NCBI RefSeq assembly: GCF_003008535.1
Contig: NZ_CP027666.1
Coordinates: forward strand, 3,089,501-3,153,500
Length of the DNA stretch: 64,000 bases
Origin: Ottowia oryzae
GTDB taxonomy: Bacteria; Pseudomonadota; Gammaproteobacteria; Burkholderiales; Burkholderiaceae_C
Reading direction: 5' to 3'
The notes under the pieces were generated by a model. That model made no database searches. It worked only from the letters and a program-made list of their open reading frames with translations, and was not told the DNA's origin. This document shows, piece after piece, positions 1 to 11,374 of the stretch. Within the stretch, counting starts at the first letter, position 1; the number at the start of each line of letters is the position of its first letter. The position numbers and the translations under genes are program-made.

Positions 1-305
1 GCGACCGCCTCGCCGCAGCGCAGGCGCTGTCTGCGCGCATGGCGGCGGTGGTGGTCTTGAAGGGCAGCGGCACCGTGATCGCCGCGCCGGGCAAGGCGCC
101 GCACATCAACCCCACGGGCAACGGCCTGCTGGCCACGGCGGGCACGGGCGACGTGCTGGCGGGTTTGACGGGGGCGCGACTGGCCGCGGGGCAGCCTGCG
201 TTTCAGGCCGCGTGCGACGCGGTGTACCAGCACGGCGCGGCGGCAGACGCCTGGCCGCGCGGCCACGGCTTGACCGCCGGCGCGCTGGCCAAGTCGCTCG
301 GTTAG
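1..305 (+). CDS. nnrD: NAD(P)H-hydrate dehydratase, C-terminal part (gene begins before the window)
   Basis: Only the last 100 or so residues are in the window, read in the frame whose codons begin at base 3 and ending at TAG 303-305. The enzyme repairs damaged hydrated NADH and NADPH by ATP- or ADP-dependent dehydration. The sequence shows the ribokinase-like C-terminal signature of the family: a K-G-S-G-T-V-I strand, then N-P-T-G-N and the phosphate-binding A-G-T-G-D-V-L-A-G loop. In many bacteria this domain is fused behind an N-terminal NAD(P)HX epimerase domain (Nnr). Whether that fusion is present here cannot be seen, because the 5-prime end is missing. Confidence 0.85.
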   Translation, partial: DRLAAAQALSARMAAVVVLKGSGTVIAAPGKAPHINPTGNGLLATAGTGDVLAGLTGARLAAGQPAFQAACDAVYQHGAAADAWPRGHGLTAGALAKSLG

Positions 306-378
306 CGGGCCGGCGGCGCGCGCCGCAGCCAGGGGCTGTTCAAGTACCGGTACCTAAGAACTGGGGGCGTTCAGCAGG

Positions 379-1146
379 TCAGCCGCGCCCCACAAACGGC
401 ATCTTGGTCGCCATCACGGTGTGGAAAAGCACGTTCACATCCAGCGGCAGGTTGGCCATGTACAGCACCGATCGGCCCACGTCGGCCACGTCCATCATCG
501 GCTCTACGGCAATCTGGCCATTGGCCTGCGGCACACCCTTGGCCATGCGCGCGGCCAGTTCGGTCATGGCGTTGCCCACGTCGATCTGGCCCACGGCGAT
601 GTCCCACGGGCGGCCGTCCAGCGCGGCGGTCTTGGTCAGTCCCTTCACCGCGTGTTTGGTGGCCGTGTAGGCGGCCGAATTGGGCCGCGGCGTGGTGGCC
701 GAGATCGAGCCGTTGTTGATGATGCGGCCGCCGCGCGGGCTTTGCGCCTTCATGGTGCGAAACGCCTGCTGCAGGCAGAAGAACATGCCGTTCAGGTTGA
801 CGTCGACCACCGCGCGCCATTGCTCAGGCGTCCAGTCTTCAAACGGGCCGGGCGGGTTGCTGAGCCCCGCGTTGTTGAACAGCAGATCGACGCGGCCAAA
901 GCGCTCGACCGCCGCGGCAAACAGCGCTGCCACCGCACTGGCGTCGCTCACGTCGGCAGGAAACGGCATGGCGCGGTCGCCGGCGCCTGACTCGGCGGCC
1001 ACGGCCTCGAGCGGCTCGCGCCGGCGCCCGGCCAGCACCACCTGCCAGCCGTCGTTCAAAAGCGCCAGCGCCGACGCGCGGCCAATGCCGCTGCCCGCGC
1101 CCGTGACGATGGCGGTGCGCGGCGATGGTGTGACTGCTGAATTCAT
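379..1146 (-). CDS. SDR-family NAD(P)-dependent oxidoreductase
   Basis: A 255-residue classical short-chain dehydrogenase/reductase, full family length. It has the TGAGSGIG cofactor loop (residues 15-22), NNAG (91-94), a serine in NGSIS (about 147) and the catalytic Y160-x-x-x-K164 pair. R41 and R42 after the second strand (AGRR) favour NADP(H), by the usual family rule. The substrate cannot be predicted. It starts at ATG 1146, and an R1 repeat lies just upstream (1164-1204), between it and the end of rnr on the same strand. The closest recognisable types are FabG-like or sugar/alcohol dehydrogenases. It is probably a single-gene unit. Confidence 0.85.
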   Translation of the reverse strand: MNSAVTPSPRTAIVTGAGSGIGRASALALLNDGWQVVLAGRRREPLEAVAAESGAGDRAMPFPADVSDASAVAALFAAAVERFGRVDLLFNNAGLSNPPGPFEDWTPEQWRAVVDVNLNGMFFCLQQAFRTMKAQSPRGGRIINNGSISATTPRPNSAAYTATKHAVKGLTKTAALDGRPWDIAVGQIDVGNAMTELAARMAKGVPQANGQIAVEPMMDVADVGRSVLYMANLPLDVNVLFHTVMATKMPFVGRG

Positions 1147-1163
1147 GCGAATCTCAAATAAAA

Positions 1164-1204
1164 ATGGCTTCCAGCGCAGGCTGCACCAGCGCTGACAGCT
1201 ACAC
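1164..1204 (+). repeat. R1 palindromic repeat, copy 1 (intergenic)
   Basis: Orientation +: arm ATGGCTTCCAGCGC, a short spacer, then CCAGCGCTGACAGCTAC, followed by A/T-rich sequence. It lies between rnr and the SDR gene. Confidence 0.75.
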
Positions 1205-1289
1205 TAAAAATAGCAAACCGGAATTCACCCGAACCTCAATCGGGGCCGGCCGGCGCGCACCGGCGCCGATCGGCACCGGTGCACATCGC

Positions 1290-3725
<2,436 letters not shown>

Positions 3726-3774
3726 AAGAGATGTTGGCATGAAGTCTGAACTTAACAGACCGAATGCCCTTAAG

Positions 3775-3799
3775 AAGCCACCTTAGGGTGGCTTTTTTC
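3775..3799 (+). terminator. Rho-independent terminator after tRNA-Leu
   Basis: AAGCCACC (3775-3782), loop TTAG, GGTGGCTT (3787-3794), followed by a T run. A perfect 8-bp stem, 50 bases downstream of the tRNA. Confidence 0.9.
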
Positions 3800-3955
3800 T
3801 TGCCCGCGCGTTGTTGCGCCGCCTTGTCGGCGCAGTTTGTTGGCAGGAAGCCACACCCGACACCCGCCTTGCCAAGCCTGTGCCCTGCGCGGCACACGGC
3901 CGCGCCAAGGTTCAGGCCAAGGGCAGACGACAAGCGCAGCGACAGCCTCACGCGG

Positions 3956-5404
3956 TCAGACCGGCACGGCCACCAGGTCGTGGCCTTGGGTACCGACGAT
4001 GCGGGCGCGCGTGAACTCGCCCACCTTCAGCGTCTTGCTGATCTTCTCGGGCGGCAGCAGCTGCACCACCCCATCGATTTCCGGCGCGTCGGCGTAGCTG
4101 CGGCCCACGCCGCCTCTCCGCCCCTGCGCGGGTGCCGAATCCACCAGCACCTGCATGGTCGCGCCCACGCGTTCGCGCAGCTTTTCAGTGGAAACGGCCT
4201 CGGCCACTTCCATGAAGCGCGCGCGGCGTTCTTCGCGCACTTCGGGCGGCAGCATGCCTGGCAGCGCGTTGGCGGTGGCACCTTCCACCGGCGAATAGGC
4301 AAAGCAGCCCGCGCGGTCGATGCGCGCCTCGCGCACGAAATCAAGCAGGTGCTCGAACTCGGCCTCGGTCTCGCCCGGAAAACCGGCGATGAAGGTCGAG
4401 CGGATCACCAGTTCAGGGCACATTTCGCGCCAGCGGGCGATGCGCTCCAGATTTTTCTCGCCGCTGGCGGGCCGCTTCATACGACGCAGCACGTCCGGGT
4501 GGCTGTGCTGCAGCGGCACATCCAGGTAGGGCAGCACCCTGCCCTGCGCCATCAGCGGAACGATTTCATCCACGTGCGGGTACGGGTACACGTAGTGCAG
4601 GCGCACCCACGCGCCGTGCGGCTCGGCCAGCTCGGCCAGCTGCTGCACCAGATCGAGCATGCGCGTCTTGACGGGCCGCCCATCCCAGAAACCGGTGCGG
4701 TACTTCACGTCCACCCCGTAGGCCGAGGTGTCCTGGCTGATCACCAGCAGCTCTTTCACGCCGCCTTCGAACAGCGCCTTGGCTTCCTTCAGCACGTCGC
4801 CCACGGGCCGGCTGACCAGGTCGCCGCGCATCGACGGGATGATGCAGAACGTGCAGCGGTGGTTGCAGCCTTCGCTGATCTTCAGGTACGCGTAGTGGCG
4901 CGGCGTGAGCTTGAGGCCCGCCTCGCCAAACGCGCCGGGCACCAGGTCGATGAACGGGTCGTGCGGCTTGGGCAGGTGCTGGTGCACCGCGTCCATCACC
5001 TCTTGCGTGGCGTGCGGGCCCGTGACGGCCAGCACCGATGGGTGCAGTGATCGCACCAGGTTATCTGAGCCATTTTGGCCTTCAGCGCCCGCCGTACCAG
5101 CGCTGGCAGCTATCGTTTTTGCACCAAGGCAACCGGTGACGATGACTTTGCCGTTGACCGACAGCGCCTCGCCAATCGTGTCCAGGCTTTCCTTCACGGC
5201 TTCGTCGATGAAGCCGCAGGTGTTGACGATGACGAGGTCGGCCCCTTCAAACGTCTTGCTGGTGGCGTAGCCTTCGGCAGAGAGCTGGGTCAGGATCAGC
5301 TCAGAGTCGGTGAGCGCCTTGGGGCAGCCCAGCGAGACGAAGCCTACGCGGGGTGCTTCGGTCTTGAGTGCGGCCGCCGGCGCGGCATCGGTGGTGGTGG
5401 TCAT
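3956..5404 (-). CDS. rimO: Ribosomal protein S12 (uS12) methylthiotransferase RimO
   Basis: A radical-SAM enzyme that methylthiolates the conserved aspartate (D89 in E. coli) of ribosomal protein S12. It has 482 residues from ATG 5404. The open frame extends to 5506, but the extra N-terminal residues look unlike the family. The N-terminal MTTase domain carries cluster cysteines C27, C63 and C92. The radical-SAM motif C179-x3-C183-x2-C186 follows, and a TRAM RNA-binding domain ends the protein. Residues about 97-114 (T-I-A-A-S-A-G-T-A-G-A-E-G-Q-N) are encoded by an in-frame R1 repeat, placed between the third cluster cysteine and the conserved P-S-V-L-A-V-T-G-P segment, where the family normally has only a short linker. 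It appears intact and functional. Confidence 0.95.
   Translation of the reverse strand: MTTTTDAAPAAALKTEAPRVGFVSLGCPKALTDSELILTQLSAEGYATSKTFEGADLVIVNTCGFIDEAVKESLDTIGEALSVNGKVIVTGCLGAKTIAASAGTAGAEGQNGSDNLVRSLHPSVLAVTGPHATQEVMDAVHQHLPKPHDPFIDLVPGAFGEAGLKLTPRHYAYLKISEGCNHRCTFCIIPSMRGDLVSRPVGDVLKEAKALFEGGVKELLVISQDTSAYGVDVKYRTGFWDGRPVKTRMLDLVQQLAELAEPHGAWVRLHYVYPYPHVDEIVPLMAQGRVLPYLDVPLQHSHPDVLRRMKRPASGEKNLERIARWREMCPELVIRSTFIAGFPGETEAEFEHLLDFVREARIDRAGCFAYSPVEGATANALPGMLPPEVREERRARFMEVAEAVSTEKLRERVGATMQVLVDSAPAQGRRGGVGRSYADAPEIDGVVQLLPPEKISKTLKVGEFTRARIVGTQGHDLVAVPV
5071..5120 (+). repeat. R1 palindromic repeat, copy 2 (inside rimO)
   Basis: Orientation +: GGCCTTCAGCGC, spacer, CCAGCGCTGGCAGCTATC and a T run. 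Read on the rimO strand it gives I-A-A-S-A-G-T-A-G-A-E-G-Q-N without breaking the frame. Confidence 0.85.
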
Positions 5405-5868
5405 GTTCTTTTCAGGTGGCGCGGCCAGACTTGGCGCTGGCTGGTTGCGCAGATTCGCAGCGGAAATCTCCGCCCCGACCGTGTGCTGTGCGGCGCAGCG
5501 GCACAAGGTGGCAGGGGCTGGATGGAATGGCCCAGCGTGCTGTAGGAAAGGCCAGGAAGGTCAGGGTGGGATGCGCACATTGGCGCAGATCGCGCGTTGC
5601 GCAGAATTTGAACGGGCCCTGATCGCCCGGCGCCACATGGGCCAACTGTCTTCGCTGCATCGCGTCGTAGTTGAAGCTGAGGCCTCGCGCCTTTTGCGCA
5701 AGGTGCAAGCAGCGTGCATTGTATGCGCTCAGCGCGTTGCGGGCGTCGGTACTGCGGCAAGGTACCCGCGCTGCCGATCATTCAGTGCATCGGCCCGGTC
5801 GGCAAGCGCTTCCTGGCGGCAGTGCGCCCGGCGCCCGGCACCCGGCATTCCTGCACGTCAGCGCCGCT
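5405..5868. other. Gene-free stretch between rimO and phaR
   Basis: About 460 bases with no reading frame that resembles a protein family and no hairpin followed by a T run. It should hold the rimO promoter (transcription leftwards) and the phaR transcript end. Short open frames here are GC-rich shadows. Confidence 0.5.
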
Positions 5869-6435
5869 TCAGCGCTTGAGGCCGAAAGCGCCCCACATTT
5901 GCTCGGTCTGCCGGTTCATCTGCTCCTGCATCTGCAGGAACATGTTCTTAGACTGCTCCAGGTAGTTGCCCATCACGCCCTGCATGAGGGGCGACTGCAT
6001 GGTCAGGAACTGCGACCACATCTCGGGCGTAAGCCCCTTGGACTGGTCGGCCAGCTTGGCCTGGATTTCCATGAACGACTGGATGTTTTTCTCGAGGTAG
6101 CTGCCCATGAAGCCCTGCATCGCATGGCCATAGAAGCGAATGATGTTGGACAGCATTGCCTCGGTGAACATGGGCGAGCCGCCCGCCTCTTCTTCCAGAA
6201 TGATTTGCAGCAGGATGCTGCGCGTGAGGTCTTCGCCGGTCTTGGCGTCGCGCACGGCGAAATGCTCGCGGCTCATGACCAGTTCGCGCACCTGGGCGAG
6301 CGTGATGTAGCTTGAGCTGGTGGTGTCGTACAGGCGCCGGTTGGGGTACTTCTTGATCACGCGCTCGGCCGTGGGAGGGGGGACCGCAGAGCCTTTGGGG
6401 GTCTTCGGCTCAGTGGAGGGCTTGCTACGGCTCAT
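5869..6435 (-). CDS. phaR: Polyhydroxyalkanoate synthesis repressor PhaR
   Basis: A DNA-binding regulator that represses phasin and PHA genes and also binds PHA granules. It has 188 residues from ATG 6435; the longer frame to 6600 adds unrelated sequence. The N-terminal DNA-binding domain (about 24-85, R-V-I-K-K-Y-P-N-R-R-L-Y-D-T) is followed by two accumulation-regulator repeats. Their repeated units show Y-L-E-K-N-I-Q-S-F and Y-L-E-Q-S-K-N-M-F, ending in a Q/M-rich tail. An intracellular PHA depolymerase lies 36 kb away in the same window (42249-43859), but no phaC or phasin gene is adjacent. Confidence 0.95.
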   Translation of the reverse strand: MSRSKPSTEPKTPKGSAVPPPTAERVIKKYPNRRLYDTTSSSYITLAQVRELVMSREHFAVRDAKTGEDLTRSILLQIILEEEAGGSPMFTEAMLSNIIRFYGHAMQGFMGSYLEKNIQSFMEIQAKLADQSKGLTPEMWSQFLTMQSPLMQGVMGNYLEQSKNMFLQMQEQMNRQTEQMWGAFGLKR

Positions 6436-6661
6436 GTCGAACGAACGGGAAACTGCTGCATCGCCAAGGATTCTAGGTTGCTGCTGCGCCGCACCATGCA
6501 CAGGCTTTCCCTGATGCGAGCAAGATTTTTCGCCATTTGGGTGCCGCCCGATCACCCGCTTTGTGAAGGGCCTTGGGCGGAGCGTTTTCACTCTACGCAA
6601 GCCATGCGACCTTCGGCGGCAGGCTGAGCAGGCGCGCCCGCTCAGCGTCCGTTAGCGGGCT

Positions 6662-7858
6662 TTAGCGCCCGTACAGCCAGGGCACGTCCATCAGGCGCGC
6701 GCCCATGACCCGCATCAAGGCGTCGCGCCCCAGGCGCATCAGGCCGGTGGAATGGAAGATTTGCCCGTTGCGGGCGGATCGCGCCTGCACGCGCGCGCAG
6801 CGCTCCCAGCGCGCCAGGGCATAACGCTTCAGCCGCGTGGGCACATCCACGGCGTCCATCGCCATGGCGCGCCCGAGCTCGGCCGCGTCCTCGATGGCCA
6901 TGCCGGCGCCTTGGGCAAGAAACGGGCGCATCGGATGCGCGGCGTCGCCCGCCAAGGCCACCAGGCCGCGCGCCATCTGGTCGGCCCCGCGCACCGGTGG
7001 GCGATCGGCCAGCGCCCACAGGCGCCAGGTGGCGGCGTTCAGGCTGGCGCCGGGCGCGGCTTCCAGCAATTCCTGCAGCGGGGCACAGACTCGGCCCAGG
7101 GCGTGCATCAGATCGGCCTGGTTGGCGCCGTGGTCCCAGTCGTGGGCATCCGAGGGCGGCGCGCCTTCGACGATGGCCACCACGTTGGTCCACTCGCCGT
7201 GCCGCACGGGGTACTGCACGACGTGCACATGCGGGCCAAGCCATGCAGTGACCTGGTTGGCGCGCAGCGCAGGCGGCAAATCGGCGGTGCGCAGCATGGC
7301 GCGGTAGGCCAGATGCCCCGTGACGCGCGGCGGGCCATCCTTGATGAGCGCCTGGCGGATGGGGCTCCACACGCCATCGGCGGCCACCAGCACGTCGCCT
7401 TCCACTCGGTAGGTGGCGCCAATGGTCAGCGTGACGGCGCCTGCGGCGTCAGAGAAATCCGTGACCGGCTGGTTCAGATTCACGTGAATGCGCTCGTCGC
7501 GCATCGCCGCACGGGCCAGCGCGCGGTGCAGATCCGCCCGGTGCACGGTGACATAGGGCGCGCCGTAGCGTTCGATCGAGCGCGCGCCCAGCGGCAGCTG
7601 GCCCAGCACCTCGCCGGTCAGCGCGCTGCGGGCCTGCAGCTGCTCCGGAAAGGCGGCGACCACCTGCAGCTCGTCGCCCAGGCCCCAGTCGCGCAAGATG
7701 CCGGTGACGTTCGGCCCCAGCTGAACGCCCGCGCCCACCTCGCTGAACGCGGGGGCGCGTTCGTACAGGCGAACTTCACAACCGGCCCGCGCGCAGCCCA
7801 GCGCCGCGGCCAAGCCACCAATCCCGCCCCCTGCGATCAACACTTGCAATGCGCTCAT
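6662..7858 (-). CDS. FAD-dependent aromatic-ring monooxygenase (UbiH/salicylate hydroxylase type)
   Basis: A class A flavoprotein monooxygenase of 398 residues. It has the dinucleotide loop G-G-G-I-G-G at residues 10-15 with the following acidic E at the end of strand 2. A central D-G segment (A-A-D-G-V-W-S-P-I-R) and the GD motif G-D-A-A-H-P-M-R-P-F (about 298-307) bind FAD. The family hydroxylates aromatic acids or related substrates with NAD(P)H and O2; the substrate here cannot be inferred. The start ATG 7858 follows a CACAAT element by 8 bases with no Shine-Dalgarno sequence. No catabolic neighbours are present, so it looks like a lone gene. Confidence 0.85.
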   Translation of the reverse strand: MSALQVLIAGGGIGGLAAALGCARAGCEVRLYERAPAFSEVGAGVQLGPNVTGILRDWGLGDELQVVAAFPEQLQARSALTGEVLGQLPLGARSIERYGAPYVTVHRADLHRALARAAMRDERIHVNLNQPVTDFSDAAGAVTLTIGATYRVEGDVLVAADGVWSPIRQALIKDGPPRVTGHLAYRAMLRTADLPPALRANQVTAWLGPHVHVVQYPVRHGEWTNVVAIVEGAPPSDAHDWDHGANQADLMHALGRVCAPLQELLEAAPGASLNAATWRLWALADRPPVRGADQMARGLVALAGDAAHPMRPFLAQGAGMAIEDAAELGRAMAMDAVDVPTRLKRYALARWERCARVQARSARNGQIFHSTGLMRLGRDALMRVMGARLMDVPWLYGR

Positions 7859-8200
7859 GACCCCCGATTGTGCCGTGACGCGGTGCGCGCCCTGCACAGG
7901 GCGGCCGGGCATGATCCGCGCAGCGCGCAGGCTGCACCTGTCGATGCGCTCAGGGTCACAAGCGACGGGGCCACGCGCATCGGGCGGCGTGGCCGCAAAG
8001 ACGTGCTGGGCGCGAACCGCCGTGGCGGAATTCGCGCAGCTGACGGACAGCCCCTTACGCTGTCAGATCGCAGCCAACGCTCTCAAACCAATAGCTCCCA
8101 GCGCCCTACCCGCCTGCGCTGGCGGCCAGTTGGATTCAAAAACTGGCGCATTCCACCGCTGTGCAGCGCTCGCGCGGCACTGCACAGCGACCGGCGCCGC
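7859..8200. other. Gene-free stretch between FAD monooxygenase and acnA
   Basis: Holds an R1 repeat (8091-8134) and, just after the acnA stop codon, a perfect 9-bp hairpin GCTGTGCAG (8158-8166) with CTGCACAGC (8180-8188). The hairpin may end the acnA transcript, though no T run follows on the minus strand. Confidence 0.5.
8091..8134 (-). repeat. R1 palindromic repeat, copy 3 (intergenic)
   Basis: Orientation -: ATAGCTCCCAGCGC, spacer, TGCGCTGGCGGCC. It lies downstream of acnA. Confidence 0.75.
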
Positions 8201-11113
8201 TTACGCCAGCAGCTGGCGCAGCACGTAGGGCAGGATGCCGCCGGCGCGGAAGTAGTCCACCTCGATCGGCGTGTCGATGCGCAGCGTCAGCGTGGTTTTC
8301 TTCTTGCTGCCATCGGCGCGGGTGACGATCAGCTGCGCGTCGCTCTGCGGGGTGAGCTGCTCGTCGCAGACGATCTCGATCAGCTCGTCGCCCTTCAGGC
8401 CTAGCTTTTCCCACGATTCGCCGGCCTTGAACTGCAGGGGCAGCACGCCCATGCCCACCAGGTTGCTGCGGTGGATGCGCTCGAAGCTCTTGGCCACCAC
8501 GGCCTTGATGCCCAGCAGCTGCGTGCCCTTGGCCGCCCAGTCGCGGCTGGAGCCGGTGCCGTATTCCTCGCCCGCGAAGATCACCGTGGGCACGCCCGCG
8601 GCGATGTACTTCATGGCCGCGTCGTAGATGAACTGCTTGCTGCCCTGCTCCGGCCCCGGCTGCTGGTACAGCGTGACACCGCCCTCTTCGCGGCTGCCGT
8701 CGGGTTGCGGCGGGATCATCAGGTTTTTGATGCGCACGTTGGCGAAGGTGCCGCGCATCATCACTTCGTGGTTGCCGCGGCGCGCGCCATAGCTGTTGAA
8801 GTCGGGCTTGTGCACGCCGTGCTTCAGCAGCCACTGGCCGGCGGGCGAGGTGTCCTTGATGCTGCCGGCCGGCGAGATGTGGTCGGTGGTGATGCTGTCG
8901 CCAAACAGCGCCATCACGCGCGCACCGGTCACACGATGGTCATCATTTTGGCCGCCAGCGCCCGTCTGGCCTGCGCCGGCAGCTCCTGATTCCATAGTGA
9001 AATCGTCAAAGAACGGCGGCTGCGCGATGTAGGTGCTGGTGGGCCAGTTGTAGACCTGGCCGGTCACGCCTTCGATGCGCTCCCACAGGTCGCCCGGCTC
9101 GGTGGCCACTTTGGCGTAGTTCTCGCGGAAGGCCTTGCCCTTCATCGCGTACTTGAGCAGCTTGTTGATTTCGTCGCTGGTCGGCCAGATGTCGCCCAAG
9201 AACACGTCCTTGCCGCCCTTGCCCTTGCCCACGGGCTGGGTCATCAGGTCGACCATGACGTTGCCGGCGATGGCGTAGGCCACCACCAGCGGCGGGCTGG
9301 CCAGGAAGTTGGCCTTCAGGTTGGGGTGGATGCGCGCCTCGAAGTTGCGGTTGCCCGACAGCACGGCGGCGCAGATCAGGTCGTTCTTGACGATGGCCTC
9401 GTTGATCTCAGGCGCCAGGTCGCCGGCGTTGCCGATGCACGTGGTGCAGCCGTAGCCCGCCAGTGCAAAGCCCAGCTTTTCGAGGTAGGGCATGAGGCCG
9501 GTTTCGGTCAGGTACTCGGTAACGATGCGCGAGCCCGGCGCCAGCGATGTCTTGATGTGCGGCTGCACCGTCAGGCCCGCCTCCACCGCTTTCTTGGCCA
9601 GCAGGCCCGCCGCCAACAGCACGCTGGGGTTGCTGGTGTTGGTGCAGCTGGTGATGGCCGCGATCAGCACGTCGCCATTGCCCAGGCTGTAGCGGTAGGG
9701 GGTGGACGGCTCGATCACGTCGGCCACGGCCAGCGCGGATTCGAGCGTGGGGCGGTTGGCCACCATTTCCACCACCTCGCGCGGTGCGCCAGCGGCTGGG
9801 GGCTGGGCGGTGGGCGCCGTCTCTTCGGCTTCGATGTGGGCATCGCGCACCACGTCCACTCGATTGCGCAGCTCGGCGGCGGGGCGGTTGAAACCGTTTT
9901 CGCCCATGGGCTTGGAATACAGGGTTTCGAACTGCGCGGCCACGTGGCCGATCTCGATGCGGTCTTGCGGGCGTTTGGGGCCGGCCAGGCTGGGGCTGAC
10001 ATCGCCCAGGTCGAGCGTGATGACCTGCGAATAGTCGATGTCGCCCGCCTTGGGCACGCCAAACAGGCCCTGGGCGCGGAAGTACGCCTCAAACGCCTCG
10101 ATCTCGGCCTTGGTCCGGCCGGTGCCCTGGAAGTATTCGATGGTGCGCTCATCCACGGGGAAGAAGCCCATGGTGGCGCCGTATTCAGGCGCCATGTTGC
10201 CGATGGTGGCGCGGTCGGGCAGGCTGAGCGTGCGCGTGCCTTCGCCAAAGAACTCGACAAACTTGCCCACCACCTTGTGGCGGCGCAGGATTTCGGTGAC
10301 GGTGAGCACCAGGTCGGTCGCGGTGCAGCCTTCGCGCAGGCGGCCCTTCAGCTCGAAGCCCACCACGTCGGGTGTGAGGAAATACACCGGCTGGCCCAGC
10401 ATGGCGGCCTCGGCCTCGATGCCGCCCACGCCCCAGGCCACCACACCGATGCCGTTGATCATGGTGGTGTGGCTGTCGGTGCCGACCAGGGTGTCGGGGT
10501 AGTAAACGCCGTCGGCGCGCTTGTGCACGCCACGCGCCAGGTATTCCAGGTTCACCTGGTGGACGATGCCGAAGCCCGGGGGCACCACGCCGAACGTATC
10601 GAACGCCTGCATGCCCCACTTCATGAATTCGTAGCGCTCGCGGTTGCGCAGGAACTCGAGCTTCATGTTCAAGTCCAGCGCGTTCTTCTTGCCGTAGAAG
10701 TCGACCATCACCGAGTGGTCGACCACCAGATCCACCGGCACCAGGGGTTCGATCTTCTTGGCGTCCTTGCCCAGGCGCTGGGCGGTGGAGCGCATGGCCG
10801 CCAGGTCGGCCAGCAGGGGCACGCCGGTGAAATCCTGCAGCACGACGCGGGCCACGGTGAAGGGAATCTCGTCGGTGCGGGCGGCGTTGGGCTGCCAGTT
10901 GGCCAGTTGCTGAACGTGCTCGGGCGTGACCTTCAAGCCATCGCAATGGCGCACCACCGATTCGAGCACGATGCGCAAGGACACCGGCAGCCGCTTGATG
11001 TTGGGAAACTTCCTGGCCAGGGCCGGCAGGGAATACAAGTCACCCGTCTTGCCGGAGGCGGTTGTAAAACTCTTACGGGCAGAGGCGAAAGCGTGGGAAT
11101 TTTTGGTAGCCAT
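8201..11113 (-). CDS. acnA: Aconitate hydratase AcnA
   Basis: A TCA and glyoxylate cycle enzyme that isomerises citrate and isocitrate. It has 970 residues, slightly longer than E. coli AcnA (891). The 4Fe-4S ligands are C490 (I-T-S-C-T-N-T-S-N-P) and C556/C559 (G-C-T-T-C-I-G-N). The C-terminal swivel domain begins near G-D-S-I-T-T-D-H-I-S-P-A-G. Between the core and the swivel domain lies an in-frame R1 copy (about residues 706-724, E-S-G-A-A-G-A-G-Q-T-G-A-G-G-Q-N) that lengthens the linker. Start ATG 11113 has a GAAGGA ribosome site. A CACAAT -10-like box sits about 50 bases upstream, next to a CTTTGG/CCAAAG hairpin. Confidence 0.96.
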   Translation of the reverse strand: MATKNSHAFASARKSFTTASGKTGDLYSLPALARKFPNIKRLPVSLRIVLESVVRHCDGLKVTPEHVQQLANWQPNAARTDEIPFTVARVVLQDFTGVPLLADLAAMRSTAQRLGKDAKKIEPLVPVDLVVDHSVMVDFYGKKNALDLNMKLEFLRNRERYEFMKWGMQAFDTFGVVPPGFGIVHQVNLEYLARGVHKRADGVYYPDTLVGTDSHTTMINGIGVVAWGVGGIEAEAAMLGQPVYFLTPDVVGFELKGRLREGCTATDLVLTVTEILRRHKVVGKFVEFFGEGTRTLSLPDRATIGNMAPEYGATMGFFPVDERTIEYFQGTGRTKAEIEAFEAYFRAQGLFGVPKAGDIDYSQVITLDLGDVSPSLAGPKRPQDRIEIGHVAAQFETLYSKPMGENGFNRPAAELRNRVDVVRDAHIEAEETAPTAQPPAAGAPREVVEMVANRPTLESALAVADVIEPSTPYRYSLGNGDVLIAAITSCTNTSNPSVLLAAGLLAKKAVEAGLTVQPHIKTSLAPGSRIVTEYLTETGLMPYLEKLGFALAGYGCTTCIGNAGDLAPEINEAIVKNDLICAAVLSGNRNFEARIHPNLKANFLASPPLVVAYAIAGNVMVDLMTQPVGKGKGGKDVFLGDIWPTSDEINKLLKYAMKGKAFRENYAKVATEPGDLWERIEGVTGQVYNWPTSTYIAQPPFFDDFTMESGAAGAGQTGAGGQNDDHRVTGARVMALFGDSITTDHISPAGSIKDTSPAGQWLLKHGVHKPDFNSYGARRGNHEVMMRGTFANVRIKNLMIPPQPDGSREEGGVTLYQQPGPEQGSKQFIYDAAMKYIAAGVPTVIFAGEEYGTGSSRDWAAKGTQLLGIKAVVAKSFERIHRSNLVGMGVLPLQFKAGESWEKLGLKGDELIEIVCDEQLTPQSDAQLIVTRADGSKKKTTLTLRIDTPIEVDYFRAGGILPYVLRQLLA
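8945..8996 (+). repeat. R1 palindromic repeat, copy 4 (inside acnA)
   Basis: Orientation +: TTTTGGCCGCCAGCGC, spacer, TGCGCCGGCAGCTCCTG and ATTCCATAG. On the acnA strand it reads in frame as a Gly/Ala-rich linker. Confidence 0.8.
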
Positions 11114-11161
11114 GACGTTTTCCTTCAACAAATGGCAGGAGCGCACAACGCGCCTTTCCTT

Positions 11162-11197
11162 ATTGTGTCAGGCGTCAAAGGACTTTGGCGACCAAAG
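11162..11197 (-). promoter_or_regulatory. Candidate acnA promoter region with hairpin
   Basis: On the minus strand a CACAAT -10-like hexamer (11162-11167) lies downstream of the inverted repeat CTTTGG-CGA-CCAAAG (11183-11197). The repeat could be an operator or a leftover hairpin; no clear -35 box. Confidence 0.35.
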
Positions 11198-11374
11198 GGG
11201 AAAGCCTTTCTTGACCTGGGTTGAAGGAGCGCGGCGCTTGCGTGCTGGTACGGCCCGCGCTGGCCCGGGCCGGCTGGCGCCGCGGTTCGCACTGGCGGTG
11301 GTGCCGCCAATCGTGCGTGAAGGGGCAGCGGTACTGCCGCCCAGTAAAGCAGACGGCACGCCGCAAAAAGCACC

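Noticed and set aside
9326..11224. A 632-residue + strand frame
   Set aside because: Antisense shadow of acnA with no family resemblance.
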